64,000 nt of DNA from Bradyrhizobium canariense (GTDB lineage: Bacteria; Pseudomonadota; Alphaproteobacteria; Rhizobiales; Xanthobacteraceae). The notes under the pieces were generated by a model. It made no database searches and had not been told where the DNA came from. It worked only from the letters and a program-made list of their open reading frames with translations. The translations under genes and the position numbers were made by a program. Position 1 is the first letter of the stretch, and each line of letters begins with the position of its first letter. This document shows, one piece after another, positions 24,896 to 35,263 of the stretch. Where the stretch lies: assembly GCF_018130465.1 (NCBI RefSeq), contig NZ_JAFCKJ010000002.1, forward strand, positions 310,001 through 374,000. Reading direction: 5' to 3'.

Positions 24896-26509
24896 ATGGC
24901 GCTTTCGCAGAGATTAGAGTTCCGGCAATCGCAGTCGCTGGTCATGACGCCGCAGTTGATGCAGGCGATCAAGCTGCTGCAATTGTCCAATCTCGATCTC
25001 ACGACCTTCGTGGAAGAGGAGCTCGAGCGTAACCCCCTGCTGGAACGGGCCAATGACGAGCCGCCCGCGGGCGAGGGCCCGGCCGAGACCGGCCAGTTCA
25101 ACGACAGCGACGGCGGCCACAATGACGAGCCGGGCGGCGGTCCGGGCGAGGCCTTCGAGCCCGGCCAGGAAGAGTGGATGAGCAAGGATCTCGGCACCCG
25201 CGCCGAGATCGAGCAGACCATGGACACCGGGCTGGACAACGTCTTCTCCGAGGAACCGGCCGAGGCGGCTGCGCGCAACGCCCAGGATGCGGCGCCGACC
25301 ACCTATACCGAGTGGGGCGGGGGCGCCTCCGGTGACGAGGACTACAATCTCGAAGCCTTCGTCGCCGCGGAGACCACGCTCGGCGACCATCTCGCCGAGC
25401 AGCTCTCGGTTGCCTTCACCGGGGCCGCGCAGCGCATGATCGGCCAATACCTGATCGACCTCGTCGACGAGGCCGGCTATCTGCCGCCGGATCTCGGCCA
25501 GGCCGCCGAACGGCTGGGCGCATCGCAACAGGACGTCGAGAACGTTCTTGCCGTGCTGCAGAAATTCGATCCGCCCGGCGTCTGCGCGCGCAATTTGAGC
25601 GAATGCCTGGCGATCCAGCTCCGCGAGCTCGACCGCTACGATCCCGCGATGCAGGCCCTGGTCGAGCATCTCGACCTCCTCGCCAAGCGCGACATCGGAG
25701 CCTTGCGCAAGCTCTGCGGCGTCGACGACGAGGACATCGCCGACATGATCGGCGAGATCCGCCGGCTCAATCCCAAGCCCGGCATGAAGTTCGGCTCGGC
25801 CCGGCTCCAGACCATGGTGCCTGATGTCTACGTCCGTCCGGGTCCCGATGGCGGCTGGCATGTCGAGCTCAACAGCGACACCTTGCCGCGCGTGCTGGTC
25901 AACCAGACCTACTATTCGCAGCTGTCGAAGAAGATCGGCAAGGACGGCGACAAATCGTATTTCACCGACGCGCTTCAGAACGCGACCTGGCTGGTGCGCG
26001 CGCTCGACCAGCGCGCCCGCACCATCCTGAAAGTCGCAACCGAGATCGTGCGCCAGCAGGACGGCTTCTTCACCCATGGCGTAGCGCACCTGCGACCGCT
26101 GAATCTGAAGGCCGTCGCCGACGCCATCCAGATGCATGAATCCACGGTGTCGCGCGTCACCGCCAATAAATACATGGCGACCAATCGCGGCACGTTCGAG
26201 TTGAAATATTTCTTCACGGCCTCGATCGCATCGGCCGATGGCGGCGAGGCGCATTCGGCCGAAGCCGTGCGTCACCACATCAAGCAGCTGATCGATGCGG
26301 AGGCGCCGTCCGCGATCCTGTCCGACGACACTATCGTGGAACGCTTGCGCGGCTCGGGCATTGATATTGCCCGCCGCACGGTCGCGAAGTACCGCGAAGC
26401 CATGCGCATTCCTTCCTCGGTGCAACGCCGCCGCGACAAGCAGAGCGCTCTTGGTAACGTCCTCTCCACCGCCATGGCCGATCGCTCCCGCAATCCCGAA
26501 CCGGCCTGA
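24896..26509 (+). CDS. rpoN: RNA polymerase sigma-54 factor
   Basis: A 537-aa sigma-54, which directs RNA polymerase to -24/-12 promoters and needs an AAA+ activator. Region I is Gln/Leu-rich (LEFRQSQSLVMTPQLMQAIKLLQLS), region II is acidic and low-complexity (about 55-150), the core-binding part follows, and the DNA-binding end carries a helix-turn-helix (LKAVADAIQMHESTVSRVT) and the RpoN box ARRTVAKYRE. In Bradyrhizobium two rpoN copies are known, and I cannot tell which this is from sequence alone. lptB-rpoN-hpf-ptsN is a conserved alphaproteobacterial order. Confidence 0.97.
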   Translation: MALSQRLEFRQSQSLVMTPQLMQAIKLLQLSNLDLTTFVEEELERNPLLERANDEPPAGEGPAETGQFNDSDGGHNDEPGGGPGEAFEPGQEEWMSKDLGTRAEIEQTMDTGLDNVFSEEPAEAAARNAQDAAPTTYTEWGGGASGDEDYNLEAFVAAETTLGDHLAEQLSVAFTGAAQRMIGQYLIDLVDEAGYLPPDLGQAAERLGASQQDVENVLAVLQKFDPPGVCARNLSECLAIQLRELDRYDPAMQALVEHLDLLAKRDIGALRKLCGVDDEDIADMIGEIRRLNPKPGMKFGSARLQTMVPDVYVRPGPDGGWHVELNSDTLPRVLVNQTYYSQLSKKIGKDGDKSYFTDALQNATWLVRALDQRARTILKVATEIVRQQDGFFTHGVAHLRPLNLKAVADAIQMHESTVSRVTANKYMATNRGTFELKYFFTASIASADGGEAHSAEAVRHHIKQLIDAEAPSAILSDDTIVERLRGSGIDIARRTVAKYREAMRIPSSVQRRRDKQSALGNVLSTAMADRSRNPEPA

Positions 26510-26589
26510 TTGCGCCCGCGCCAAATCGCGCTACTGTCGATCTGCTATCGGGTCCGATCCAGGCCAGGCACGAACCAAGCGAGGTTCAC

Positions 26590-27219
26590 ATGACTCTCCG
26601 CATCTCGGGAAAGAGCGTCAACGTCGGCGAGGCCCTGCGCGGCCGCGTTGCCGATCGGACTGAAGAGGTCCTGCGCAAATATTTCGACGGCAATTACTCC
26701 GGCCACATCACGCTGAGCAAGGACGGCTTCGGCTTCCGCACCGACTGTGCGCTGCATCTTGATTCGGGAATCACGCTCGAGGCCGATTCGAACGCACCGG
26801 ACGCCTATGCCAGTGCCGACCAGGCGCTGGTGATGATCGAGAAGCGGCTCAAGCGCTACAAGAGCCGGCTCAAGGACCGCTCCGCCCGCAAGGCCCATGT
26901 CGCCTCCGCGGCGCTGGCCGCCATGGATGCCACCAGCTACGTGCTGGAGGCACCGGGCGAGGGTGAGGACGAGGACGAGGTCACCGGCTACAGCCCCGTC
27001 ATCATCGCCGAGGCCACCACCTCGCTGAAGCCGCTGTCCGTCAGCGAAGCGGTCATGGAACTCGACCTCAGCGGGGCGCCCTGCCTGGTCTTTCAGCACG
27101 GCTCCTCGGGCCGGGTGAACATCATTTACCGCCGGGCCGACGGCAATGTCGGCTGGATCGACCCCCCGGGGGCCAAGGCCGAGGTCAAGGCGGACGGCAG
27201 GGTGGATGGCAACGCCTGA
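26590..27219 (+). CDS. hpf: Long-form ribosome hibernation promoting factor
   Basis: The 209-aa protein has an N-terminal S30AE/YfiA domain (MTLRISGKSVNVGEALRGRV, KDGFGFRTDCALHLDSGITLEADSNAPDAYASADQALVMIEKRL) and a C-terminal long-HPF dimerisation domain (KPLSVSEAVMELDLSGAPCLVFQHGSSGRVNIIYRRADGNVGWIDP), joined by an acidic linker. Long HPF causes 100S ribosome dimers in stationary phase or starvation. It lies between rpoN and ptsN, linking ribosome silencing with nitrogen-related regulation. Confidence 0.95.
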   Translation: MTLRISGKSVNVGEALRGRVADRTEEVLRKYFDGNYSGHITLSKDGFGFRTDCALHLDSGITLEADSNAPDAYASADQALVMIEKRLKRYKSRLKDRSARKAHVASAALAAMDATSYVLEAPGEGEDEDEVTGYSPVIIAEATTSLKPLSVSEAVMELDLSGAPCLVFQHGSSGRVNIIYRRADGNVGWIDPPGAKAEVKADGRVDGNA

Positions 27220-27303
27220 GGCCATTGGGCGACCCCTTGGGAACCCGCGCCGGGTGCCCCTTTTCGCCTTAACAATGACCGGGGCAAAGCTGCACGCGGG
27301 AGT

Positions 27304-27318
27304 TGGCACCGGGATTGC
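27304..27318 (+). promoter_or_regulatory. Sigma-54 promoter upstream of ptsN
   Basis: TGGCAC (27304-27309) and TTGC (27315-27318) are spaced so that GG and GC are exactly 12 bp apart from -24 to -12, as sigma-54 requires. The predicted start is near 27330, 128 nt upstream of the ptsN ATG. The transcript would carry a GCCCC...GGGGC hairpin close to its 5' end. Confidence 0.7.
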
Positions 27319-27457
27319 GTTGGAGTAGAAGCCCCCCACATCAGGGGCGAGCTAAGTCCGCTTCCTGCTTCAACTTCTCGACGTCGGCCCGCCCAGGTTC
27401 TTTGTCCAGGCTGGCCAATTCGGAACCTGACGTTTTCATTCACCTCGGAAGACTTCC

Positions 27458-27919
27458 ATGCCGATTACCGATCTGGTCGCGCCCGAGGCGATTCTCCCGG
27501 CATTGAAGGTCAACAGCAAGAAGCAGGCGCTTCAGGAACTCGCGGCCAGGGCCGCCGAGCTGACCGGGCAGAACGAACGTTCCGTGTTCGAGGTGCTCCT
27601 GCAACGCGAGAAGCTCGGCACCACCGCGGTCGGCTACGGCGTCGCCATTCCCCACGGCAAGCTGCCCAAGCTGGAAAAGATCTTCGGCCTGTTCGCCCGT
27701 CTCGATCGTCCGATCGATTTCGAATCGATGGACGGCCAGCCGGTGGACCTCGTCTTCCTGCTGCTCGCCCCGGAAGGCGCCGGCGCCGATCACCTCAAGG
27801 CACTCGCCCGCATCGCCCGCCTGCTGCGCGACCAGGACATCGCCAAGAAGCTCCGCGCCTCGCGCGACGCGCAGGCGATCTATTCGGTGCTGGCACTGCC
27901 GCCCGCGACTGCGGCGTAA
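27458..27919 (+). CDS. ptsN: Nitrogen-regulatory PTS enzyme IIA(Ntr)
   Basis: A 153-aa EIIA of the PTS-Ntr regulatory phosphorelay, which acts by protein binding (potassium transport and nitrogen/carbon signalling) instead of sugar uptake. His66 in GYGVAIPHGKL is the phosphorylation site. The remaining EIIA fold motifs are [13 protein letters not shown] and VDLVFLLLAPEGAGADHLKALARIARLL. It follows hpf, with a sigma-54 promoter in the 238-bp gap. This suggests that rpoN, 950 bp upstream, controls it separately from the rpoN-hpf transcript. Confidence 0.95.
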   Translation: MPITDLVAPEAILPALKVNSKKQALQELAARAAELTGQNERSVFEVLLQREKLGTTAVGYGVAIPHGKLPKLEKIFGLFARLDRPIDFESMDGQPVDLVFLLLAPEGAGADHLKALARIARLLRDQDIAKKLRASRDAQAIYSVLALPPATAA

Positions 27920-28065
27920 CACTCTCGTTCTTCGAACCCGAGCCCAGCCGTTTGCGACTTATGTCACAGGCGGGCGCTGCGATATTTCACCACCGGATTC
28001 CACGCGCGCCCGGATCGGTTGTGCATTCCGCGACCGGCAGGGATTCGGCGCAGGAATTTTGAGAC

Positions 28066-29178
28066 ATGATTTGCGGTTCGATAGGCCGGGTCTTCGGTCT
28101 GCTTTGCACTGTCACCATCGCCGCCACGGCTGTTGCCCATGCTGACGAGGCGTCAAACGACCGCATCGTCGCGGAAAAGACCGAGATCATTGCTGCCGAT
28201 CCGGGAAATGCGATGGCTTACGAGCAGCGTGGAGAAACCTATTTCAAAAAGCGGGACTGGGACCGAGCCCTTGCGGATTGCAGCGCTGCGTTACGGATCG
28301 ATCCGAATTTCGTGCGAGCCCATGAGTGCCGGGGGCGCGCCTATGCCGCACGCGGCGACCGCGATCGCGCCCTGGCTGACTTCAACGAGGCCATTCGCCT
28401 CGATCCGGGCTACGGACCGTCTTACACCTCCCGTGCCCTGGAGTATTTCAACAAGCGCGACTTCGATCTCGCCATCACTGCATTCACCGAGGCCATCGAA
28501 CGCAATCCCGCGCAAACCTACTTTGCTCTTGTCATCAGGGGACAGGCGTATGCGGCAAAGGACGACTACGACCACGCCGCCGCCGATTACAGCGAGGCGA
28601 TGCGGCGCAATCCAGCCGCCGCATGGCCCTATGAGCTGCGTGGACTCGTCCGCCTCGACCAGGACAAAACCGACGAGGCACTGGACGATTGCAACAGCGC
28701 GGTCCGTCTCGAGCCCGGGAGCGCCGGCGGCCACTATTGTCGGGCCATCGCTCTCCTGAGAAAGGACGACACCGACAGTGGAATAAGGGAGCTCGACGAA
28801 GTCACCCGGATTAATTCAGCTTACGTGAAGGCATACCACGTCCGCGCCGCCGCCTGGCGCAAGAAGGGCGATGACAGACGCGCCGTGGCCGATTACGAGG
28901 AAGAGATTCGGCTGCAGCCGGGAAATTCGATGGCCTACAGCAATCGTGCCAGCACGCTGCGCGACCTCGGAGAGCACACCCGCGCGCTCGCCGACTATGC
29001 CGAGGCGATACGGCTGGATCCCACGAACCGGATCGCCCTGGTCAATCGTGGCCTCCTCTACATGATGCTGTCCGACGCCAAACATGCGCGCGCGGATTTC
29101 AACAGCGTGCTCGCGCTGCCGCCGAACGACAAATGGGCCTACGATACCGCGCGCGAAGGGCTTGGCTTTCTGAAATGA
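28066..29178 (+). CDS. Exported tetratricopeptide-repeat protein
   Basis: A 370-aa protein with a signal peptide (GLLCTVTIAATAVAHA) followed by about nine 34-residue TPR units. Typical cores include AMAYEQRGETYFKKRDWDRA, FVRAHECRGRAYAARGDRDR and NSMAYSNRASTLRDLGEHTRA; most end with A(L/I)RLDP. Such proteins scaffold other proteins in the periplasm; the partner is unknown. It is not linked to the ptsN operon by overlap (146-bp gap). Confidence 0.88.
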   Translation: MICGSIGRVFGLLCTVTIAATAVAHADEASNDRIVAEKTEIIAADPGNAMAYEQRGETYFKKRDWDRALADCSAALRIDPNFVRAHECRGRAYAARGDRDRALADFNEAIRLDPGYGPSYTSRALEYFNKRDFDLAITAFTEAIERNPAQTYFALVIRGQAYAAKDDYDHAAADYSEAMRRNPAAAWPYELRGLVRLDQDKTDEALDDCNSAVRLEPGSAGGHYCRAIALLRKDDTDSGIRELDEVTRINSAYVKAYHVRAAAWRKKGDDRRAVADYEEEIRLQPGNSMAYSNRASTLRDLGEHTRALADYAEAIRLDPTNRIALVNRGLLYMMLSDAKHARADFNSVLALPPNDKWAYDTAREGLGFLK

Positions 29179-29241
29179 TGCGAGTGTAGGGCTGTGCTGC
29201 AACCTTACTCTCCGTCATTGCGAGCGCGGGTCTCTCGACAC

Positions 29242-29328
29242 CGTCATTGCGAGGAGCCCTTGCGATGAAGCAATCCAGGCTGCCTCCGCGGAAAGATTCT
29301 GGATTGCTTCGCTGCGCTCGCAATGACG
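29242..29328. repeat. CGTCATTGCGAGGAG inverted repeat
   Basis: Arms of about 30 bp: CGTCATTGCGAGGAG with GAAGCAATCCAG faces CTGGATTGCTTCG with CTCGCAATGACG. I recognise it as a common dispersed element in Bradyrhizobium. A partial extra copy of one arm (CGTCATTGCGAGCGC) lies just left, at about 29213-29227, which suggests stacked insertion. Confidence 0.7.
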
Positions 29329-29443
29329 ACGCGGGGCCTTCATCTCAAAATGAAATCGGGCACGCCTTCTCTCGCAAGCGTCGATCCAATCGGAAGTCCC
29401 TGCTTCCACGACTAGGCGGTACGCTTCGCAATAGGATCTTCCC

Positions 29444-29671
29444 TTGATTACATTCCTCGTACTCGCCGGCATGTTGGGATGGTTGGCCAGCGTGGTTTGG
29501 CAATTGCGGCTTGCGAGTACCAAGGGAAAAGTTTGGAGCCGCAACGGCTATGTAACCCGTACAAGCAACGAGACAGTTTTCGGCGCCTGCGTGTGTTTCT
29601 ACTGGGTCGCGCTTGGGTGGGGAGCAGTGATGCTATTTTGCATGGTGATATCGATTATCAGGCAAATCTAA
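29444..29671 (+). CDS. Small two-helix membrane protein, unknown function
   Basis: 75 aa, predicted from the TTG at 29444, which has AGGA about 7 nt upstream. Two hydrophobic stretches (ITFLVLAGMLGWLASVVW and CVCFYWVALGWGAVMLFCMVISII) flank a short polar loop (STKGKVWSRNGYVTRTSNE). I recognise no family. The reading frame is complete and lies between a repeat and a convergent gene; it could be a real small protein or chance. Confidence 0.5.
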   Translation: MITFLVLAGMLGWLASVVWQLRLASTKGKVWSRNGYVTRTSNETVFGACVCFYWVALGWGAVMLFCMVISIIRQI

Positions 29672-29813
29672 AACTGAGCACGACCCAGATTTGAGCTTCC
29701 CTTCATCGTCTTCCGGCTGAGATAGCCCGCAGTATGCGGAAAGAAGCAAAACGGGCACGCCTTCCTTCGAAGGCATGCCCGCTTGAAACCCTATTCGTGC
29801 GACGTGCGCGTGC

Positions 29814-30086
29814 TCAGTGCACGCTCACCGCTTGCAGCTCGTTGCTCCAGGCGTTGGCGATCGCGGCTTCGCGGCTGTCGGTCAGCATGATCGGCGTGCC
29901 GTCGGCGGCGTGGAGCGCGAAGAGCTTGAGGCCCGGCGCGATCTTCGGCGCTTCGGGAAACAGGCCCGGAACGTCCTCGGATCGGATCTGCTTCACATAG
30001 GCGATATGGCCTTCGCCGAGGGTTGCCAGCGTCTCCGGAGAGACGTTCTTGGCTTCGTATTCGAACGCAACGTGACCTTCACTCAT
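29814..30086 (-). CDS. DUF1150 family protein
   Basis: A 90-aa protein (VAFEYEAKNVSPETLATLGEG, YVKQIRSEDVPGLFP, LKLFALHAADGTPIMLTDSREAAIANAWSNELQAVSVH) of the DUF1150 family. Genes of this family usually follow small heat-shock genes in alphaproteobacteria, as here (51 bp after hsp20). The function is unknown; co-transcription suggests a role in the heat-shock response. Confidence 0.88.
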   Translation of the reverse strand: MSEGHVAFEYEAKNVSPETLATLGEGHIAYVKQIRSEDVPGLFPEAPKIAPGLKLFALHAADGTPIMLTDSREAAIANAWSNELQAVSVH

Positions 30087-30137
30087 GGTCTCGACTCCTG
30101 TCTCGAAACTAAGCGGTCGAGTCCGCTACTCGTTCCA

Positions 30138-30563
30138 TTATTCGTGCTCATTGATAGCGATTGTCTTAACGATCCTCTCCGGTTCAGGCCGGGCAAGATC
30201 GACCGACAACAGCCCGTTCTTCAGATCCGCACCCAGCACCAGCATCCCCTCCGCCAGCACGAAGGTGCGCTGGAAGTGGCGCGCGGCGATGCCGCGATGG
30301 ATGTATTGCCGGGTCTTGTCGTCCTGCTGCCGTCCGCGAATGACGAGCTGGTTTTCCTCAATAGTTACATCGAGTTGGTCGCGCGTGAACCCGGCGACCG
30401 CCAGCGTGATTCGCAACCGCTCGGGCTGGCCCTCCGATCGGTCGCACCTCTCGATATTGTAGGGAGGATAACCGTCGGCGCCTTTGACGACGCGATCGAG
30501 CACGCGCTCGATCTCGTCGAAGCCCAGAAGGAACGGACTGGAAAGCGTGGGAACACGAGACAT
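30138..30563 (-). CDS. Small heat-shock protein, Hsp20 family
   Basis: A 141-aa alpha-crystallin-domain holdase that keeps unfolding proteins soluble. A short variable N-terminus (MSRVPTLSSPFLLGFDEIERVL) precedes the crystallin core (YPPYNIER, LRITLAVAGFTRDQLDVTIEENQLVIRGRQ, YIHRGIAARHFQRTFVLAEG, GADLKNGLLSVDLARP), resembling IbpA-type class A members. Its leader forms a ROSE-type hairpin over the ribosome site, and a sigma-32-like promoter lies further upstream, so both transcription and translation should rise with temperature. DUF1150 follows. Confidence 0.95.
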   Translation of the reverse strand: MSRVPTLSSPFLLGFDEIERVLDRVVKGADGYPPYNIERCDRSEGQPERLRITLAVAGFTRDQLDVTIEENQLVIRGRQQDDKTRQYIHRGIAARHFQRTFVLAEGMLVLGADLKNGLLSVDLARPEPERIVKTIAINEHE

Positions 30564-30624
30564 AGTTTACAAAGTCCTCTCGAAGCGACTTTGGTGCATC
30601 AGGGCCCGTCAAGGCACCCCTTGA
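30564..30624 (-). promoter_or_regulatory. ROSE-type RNA thermometer in the hsp20 leader
   Basis: On the minus strand the segment 30592-30571 folds as AAAGUCGCU...AGGACUUU. The UCGCU motif pairs with the AGGA ribosome site with one bulged G, exactly the U(U/C)GCU/AGGA pairing of ROSE elements described in Bradyrhizobium. A second hairpin (GGUGC...GCACC) lies 5' of it. At low temperature the ribosome site is hidden; melting frees it. Confidence 0.8.
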
Positions 30625-30630
30625 TCAGCA

Positions 30631-30659
30631 ATATGGGCATATCCCCGTGTGGGTTCAAG
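30631..30659 (-). promoter_or_regulatory. RpoH (sigma-32)-type promoter of hsp20
   Basis: On the minus strand CTTGAA (30659-30654) is followed after 16 nt by CCCATAT (30637-30631), close to the CTTGAA/CCCCAT heat-shock consensus. The start would be near 30624, giving a leader of about 60 nt that holds the thermometer. Confidence 0.65.
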
Positions 30660-30855
30660 CAGGTAGCAGGGATGCCCGCGACCCGGCGCCGCCAAGGCTT
30701 CGCCGGGCATTCGATGTTGGGCCGACGAAGCTTCTGCGACGACGGCAAGCCCGGACGACGAATTTGCGGGGCGATTTATCCCAACGAAAACAGACCCCCT
30801 TCTACTGTGCATGGGGTTGTTTTCGCGTTTTTAATCGACGGACCTGCGGAACCGG

Positions 30856-31944
<1,089 letters not shown>

Positions 31945-31949
31945 GGGAT

Positions 31950-32798
31950 CTACTTTTCCGTCTCCACGAGTCCGCGCACGAACAGTTTCTGCATCACGAC
32001 GACGACAAACACCGGCGGCAACATCGCAAGCACGGCCGTGGCCATCACGATCGGCCATTCGGTCAGCGCGTCGGTGGTGGTGATCATCTTGCGGATGCCG
32101 ACCTGGATGGTCTGCATGTCGTCGCGGGTGGTGATCAGCAGCGGCCAGAGATATTGATTCCAGCCGAGGATGAAGAGGATCACGAACAGCGCCGCCATGT
32201 TGGTGCGCGACAGCGGCAGCAGCGTATCCCAGAAGAAGCGCAGCGGACCGGCGCCGTCGATGCGCGAGGCCTCCAGCAGCTCGTCCGGCACGGTCATGAA
32301 GAACTGGCGGAACAGCAGCGTCGCGGTGGCCGAGGCGATCAGCGGCAGCGACAGGCCCGCATAGCTGTCGAGCATGTGGAGGTCGGCGACGATCTTGTAG
32401 GTCGGATAGATGCGCACCTCGACCGGCAGCATCAGGGTGATGAAGATGATCCAGAAGATAGGCATCCGGAACGGAAAGCGGAAATACACGATCGCATAGG
32501 CCGAGATGATCGAGATCGCGATCTTGCCGACCGCGATCAGCAGCGCCATCACCAGCGAGTTCAGCATCATGTTGCCGACGGGCTCGCGGGTCGAGCCGCT
32601 CGTGCCGACGAAAATGGTCTGGTAGTAGACCTCGAAGAAATGACCGCCCGGCAGCAGCGACATCTGCCCGTTGGCGATCAGCGCGTTGTCCTGCGTCGAG
32701 GCGACGAACGCGATGTAGACGGGGAAGGCGACGATGGCGATCCCGATCCAGAGGATGATGTGGGCGACGTAGCGCCGGAAGCCCTCTTCCTCGACCAT
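31950..32798 (-). CDS. ugpE: sn-Glycerol-3-phosphate ABC transporter permease
   Basis: A 282-aa inner-membrane permease with six segments. The cytoplasmic EAA loop ([27 protein letters not shown]) contacts the UgpC ATPase. The N-terminus ([20 protein letters not shown]) and the end ([20 protein letters not shown]) match UgpE. Its start shares one base with the end of ugpA (32798), and ugpC begins 5 bp after its stop. Confidence 0.93.
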   Translation of the reverse strand: MVEEEGFRRYVAHIILWIGIAIVAFPVYIAFVASTQDNALIANGQMSLLPGGHFFEVYYQTIFVGTSGSTREPVGNMMLNSLVMALLIAVGKIAISIISAYAIVYFRFPFRMPIFWIIFITLMLPVEVRIYPTYKIVADLHMLDSYAGLSLPLIASATATLLFRQFFMTVPDELLEASRIDGAGPLRFFWDTLLPLSRTNMAALFVILFILGWNQYLWPLLITTRDDMQTIQVGIRKMITTTDALTEWPIVMATAVLAMLPPVFVVVVMQKLFVRGLVETEK

Positions 32799-33679
32799 CA
32801 GTAGGTCACCTTGCGTTCGACGAAGCGGAACTGGATTCCCGTCAGCACGATGACCATGACCATCAGGATGACCGACTGCGCCGCCGAGCTGCCGAGATTG
32901 CCGCCGAGCAGGCCGTCGGAATAGACCTTGTAGACCAGCGTGACCGTCGATGTCCCGGGACCGCCGCGGGTCATCGTGTCGATGATGCCGAAGGTGTCGA
33001 AGAAGGCGTAGACGATGTTGACGACCAGCAGGAAGAAGATGGTCGGCGACAGCAGCGGGAAGGTCACGGTCCAGAACCGCCGCATCGGACGGGCGCCGTC
33101 GATCGCGGCGGCCTCGAACACGCTCTTCGGGATCGCTTGCAGGCCGGCGAGGAAGAACAGGAAATTATAGGAGATCTGCTTCCACGCGGCGGCGAGGATG
33201 ATGAGCGCGGCGGCCTGGTCGCCGTCGAGCAGCGGATTCCAGTCGACACCCATTCCGCGCAGATAGCGCGAGAGCACGCCGAGCGAGGGATGCAGCATGA
33301 AAATCCAGAGCACGCCGACGACCGGCGGCGCCACCGCATAGGGCCAGATCAGCAGCGTGCGGTAGAGCATCGAGCCACGCAGCGGCTTGTCCGCCATCAC
33401 GGCGAGCAGCAGCGCGAACGACAGCGACGAGACCGCGATGGCGAACGAGAACAAGAAGGTCCGGACGATCGCCTCGAAATAGGCCGCGTCCTTGAACAGC
33501 TCGATGTAATTTTCGAACCAGACAAAAGTGGTCGACAGACCGAAGGCGTCCTGGAGCAGGAAGGACTGGACCACCGCCTGGAAGGCCGGCCAATAAAAGA
33601 AAATCAGGACGATCGCGAGCTGCGGCGCAACCAGCGCGTAGGGCAATAGCTTTGCTTGGAAAATGGCTTGCTTTTGCAT
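32798..33679 (-). CDS. ugpA: sn-Glycerol-3-phosphate ABC transporter permease
   Basis: A 293-aa partner permease of UgpE with an EAA loop at about 195-215 ([27 protein letters not shown]) and the UgpA-like start ([22 protein letters not shown]). The C-terminal membrane segments include [18 protein letters not shown] and [17 protein letters not shown]. The family and the order ugpB-ugpA-ugpE-ugpC support the glycerol-3-phosphate assignment. It follows ugpB by 47 bp. Confidence 0.93.
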   Translation of the reverse strand: MQKQAIFQAKLLPYALVAPQLAIVLIFFYWPAFQAVVQSFLLQDAFGLSTTFVWFENYIELFKDAAYFEAIVRTFLFSFAIAVSSLSFALLLAVMADKPLRGSMLYRTLLIWPYAVAPPVVGVLWIFMLHPSLGVLSRYLRGMGVDWNPLLDGDQAAALIILAAAWKQISYNFLFFLAGLQAIPKSVFEAAAIDGARPMRRFWTVTFPLLSPTIFFLLVVNIVYAFFDTFGIIDTMTRGGPGTSTVTLVYKVYSDGLLGGNLGSSAAQSVILMVMVIVLTGIQFRFVERKVTY

Positions 33680-33726
33680 GATGTCAGCCGAGCGGCAGGC
33701 CGGGTCGCGGCCTGCCGCTCATTGCC

Positions 33727-35043
33727 TCACTTGACGGCGGTCTTTTCGAACTGCCGCAGCATCGTGTTGCCGCGCTCGACGGCGGCATCGAGCGCCTGCT
33801 TGGCGGTCTTCTTGCCGGCCAGTGCCTGCTCGATCTCTTCCGACCAGACGTCACGCAGCTGAACCATGTTGCCGAGGCGCAGACCGCGCGAGTTCTCGGT
33901 CGGCTCCTTGTTGGTCAGCTCGAGCAGCGGGGTCTCGAGATAGGGCTGATCCTTGTAGAATCCCTCTTCCTTCGCCTTGGCGTAAGCCGCCTTGGTGATC
34001 GGCAGATAGCCGGAGGCCTTGTGGATATAGACTTGGCGATCGGTGTCCGAGAGGAAGGTCAGGAACTTTGCGACGCCCTTGTACTCCTCGGCCGACTTGC
34101 CGCCCATGACCCACAGCGAAGCGCCGCCGATGATCGAGTTCTGCGGTGCGCCCTTCGCGTCCGGGTAATACGGCATCGGCACCGCGGTGAAGTTGAACTT
34201 GGCCTGTGCCTTGACGTTGCCGAAGAAGGCCGACGAGGTCAGGTAGATCGGGCATTCGCCCGACGTGAAGCGGCCTTCGCCGGTGTTGGTGCGGCCGGCG
34301 TAGTCATACGTCTTGGTCTTCTGCAGCTCGACCAGGGTTTCGAGATGCTTGACCTGAAGCGGTCCGTTGAACTCGAGCACGGTGTCGAAGCCGTCGAGGC
34401 CGTTGGCCTTGCTGGCGAGCGGCACGTTGTGCCAGGCGGAGAGCTGCTCGAGATTGACCCAGGTGACCCAGGAGCCGGAGAAGCCGCAGGTGTCATGACC
34501 GGCAGCCTTCAGCTTCTTGGCGGCCTCGAACGTTTCGGGCCAGGTCTTCGGAATCTCCACGTTCGCCTTCTTCAGCTCGTCGAGGTTGACCCACATCACT
34601 GTCGAGGACGAGTTGAAGGGGAATGAGAGCATCTCGCCCTTCGACGTCGAATAGTAGCCGGTGATCGCGGGCAGGTAGATCTTGGGATCGAACTTTTCGC
34701 CGGCGTCGGCCATCAGCTTGTAGACGGGCTTCACGGCGCCGGTCGCGGCCATCATGGTCGCGGTGCCGACTTCGAACACCTGCATGATGTGCGGCGCGTT
34801 GCCGGCGCGGAACGCCGCGATGCCGGCGTTCATCGTATCGGGATAGTTGCCCTTGTAGGTCGGGATCACCTTGTAGTCGCTCTGCGCTGCGTTGAAATCG
34901 GTGGCGAGCTTGACGATGACGTCGTTGTTGGCGCCGGTCATCGCGTGCCACCACTGGATTTCGGTCACGGCCAAGGCCGGCGAGGCCGATAGTCCAACCG
35001 TGAGTGCAACAGCGGCAGCCGCTCCAAAATGTCGAAGAGCCAT
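33727..35043 (-). CDS. ugpB: sn-Glycerol-3-phosphate-binding periplasmic protein
   Basis: A 438-aa periplasmic binding protein with a signal peptide (ALTVGLSASPALA) and the UgpB motif EIQWWHAMTGANNDVIVKLATDFN. Further family features are YPDTMNAGIAAFRAGNAPHI, FPFNSSSTVMWVN and CGFSGSWVTWVNLEQ. It captures glycerol-3-phosphate (and probably glycerophosphodiesters) for UgpAEC. GGGAGG precedes the ATG. It is the first gene of the operon. I see no convincing Pho box in the 220 bp upstream, although ugp operons are commonly under phosphate control. Confidence 0.94.
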   Translation of the reverse strand: MALRHFGAAAAVALTVGLSASPALAVTEIQWWHAMTGANNDVIVKLATDFNAAQSDYKVIPTYKGNYPDTMNAGIAAFRAGNAPHIMQVFEVGTATMMAATGAVKPVYKLMADAGEKFDPKIYLPAITGYYSTSKGEMLSFPFNSSSTVMWVNLDELKKANVEIPKTWPETFEAAKKLKAAGHDTCGFSGSWVTWVNLEQLSAWHNVPLASKANGLDGFDTVLEFNGPLQVKHLETLVELQKTKTYDYAGRTNTGEGRFTSGECPIYLTSSAFFGNVKAQAKFNFTAVPMPYYPDAKGAPQNSIIGGASLWVMGGKSAEEYKGVAKFLTFLSDTDRQVYIHKASGYLPITKAAYAKAKEEGFYKDQPYLETPLLELTNKEPTENSRGLRLGNMVQLRDVWSEEIEQALAGKKTAKQALDAAVERGNTMLRQFEKTAVK

Positions 35044-35263
35044 CAAGTAAACCTCCCTTGGGCCGTCAAAAATGATCGCTTGCGCTAGCAGCGCCATATG
35101 ACGTTCACATGACTGTGTAAGCGGCCGAAACGAAAGCGGCAAGCGCTGGAAAAGGGAAGCTGTCAAATAGGCGAATGCCGCGCGCGCAGCGTCCTCCGTT
35201 CGCGGTGCACCGAGCGCCCGCGCCGCAGTGCGGCATTGCCGTCGGATGTGGAAGGCGAGGGCC

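Noticed and set aside
24914-26524. 536-codon minus-strand open frame over rpoN
   Set aside because: It is an antisense shadow of RpoN with repetitive acidic and Leu/Gly-rich sequence and no independent signals.
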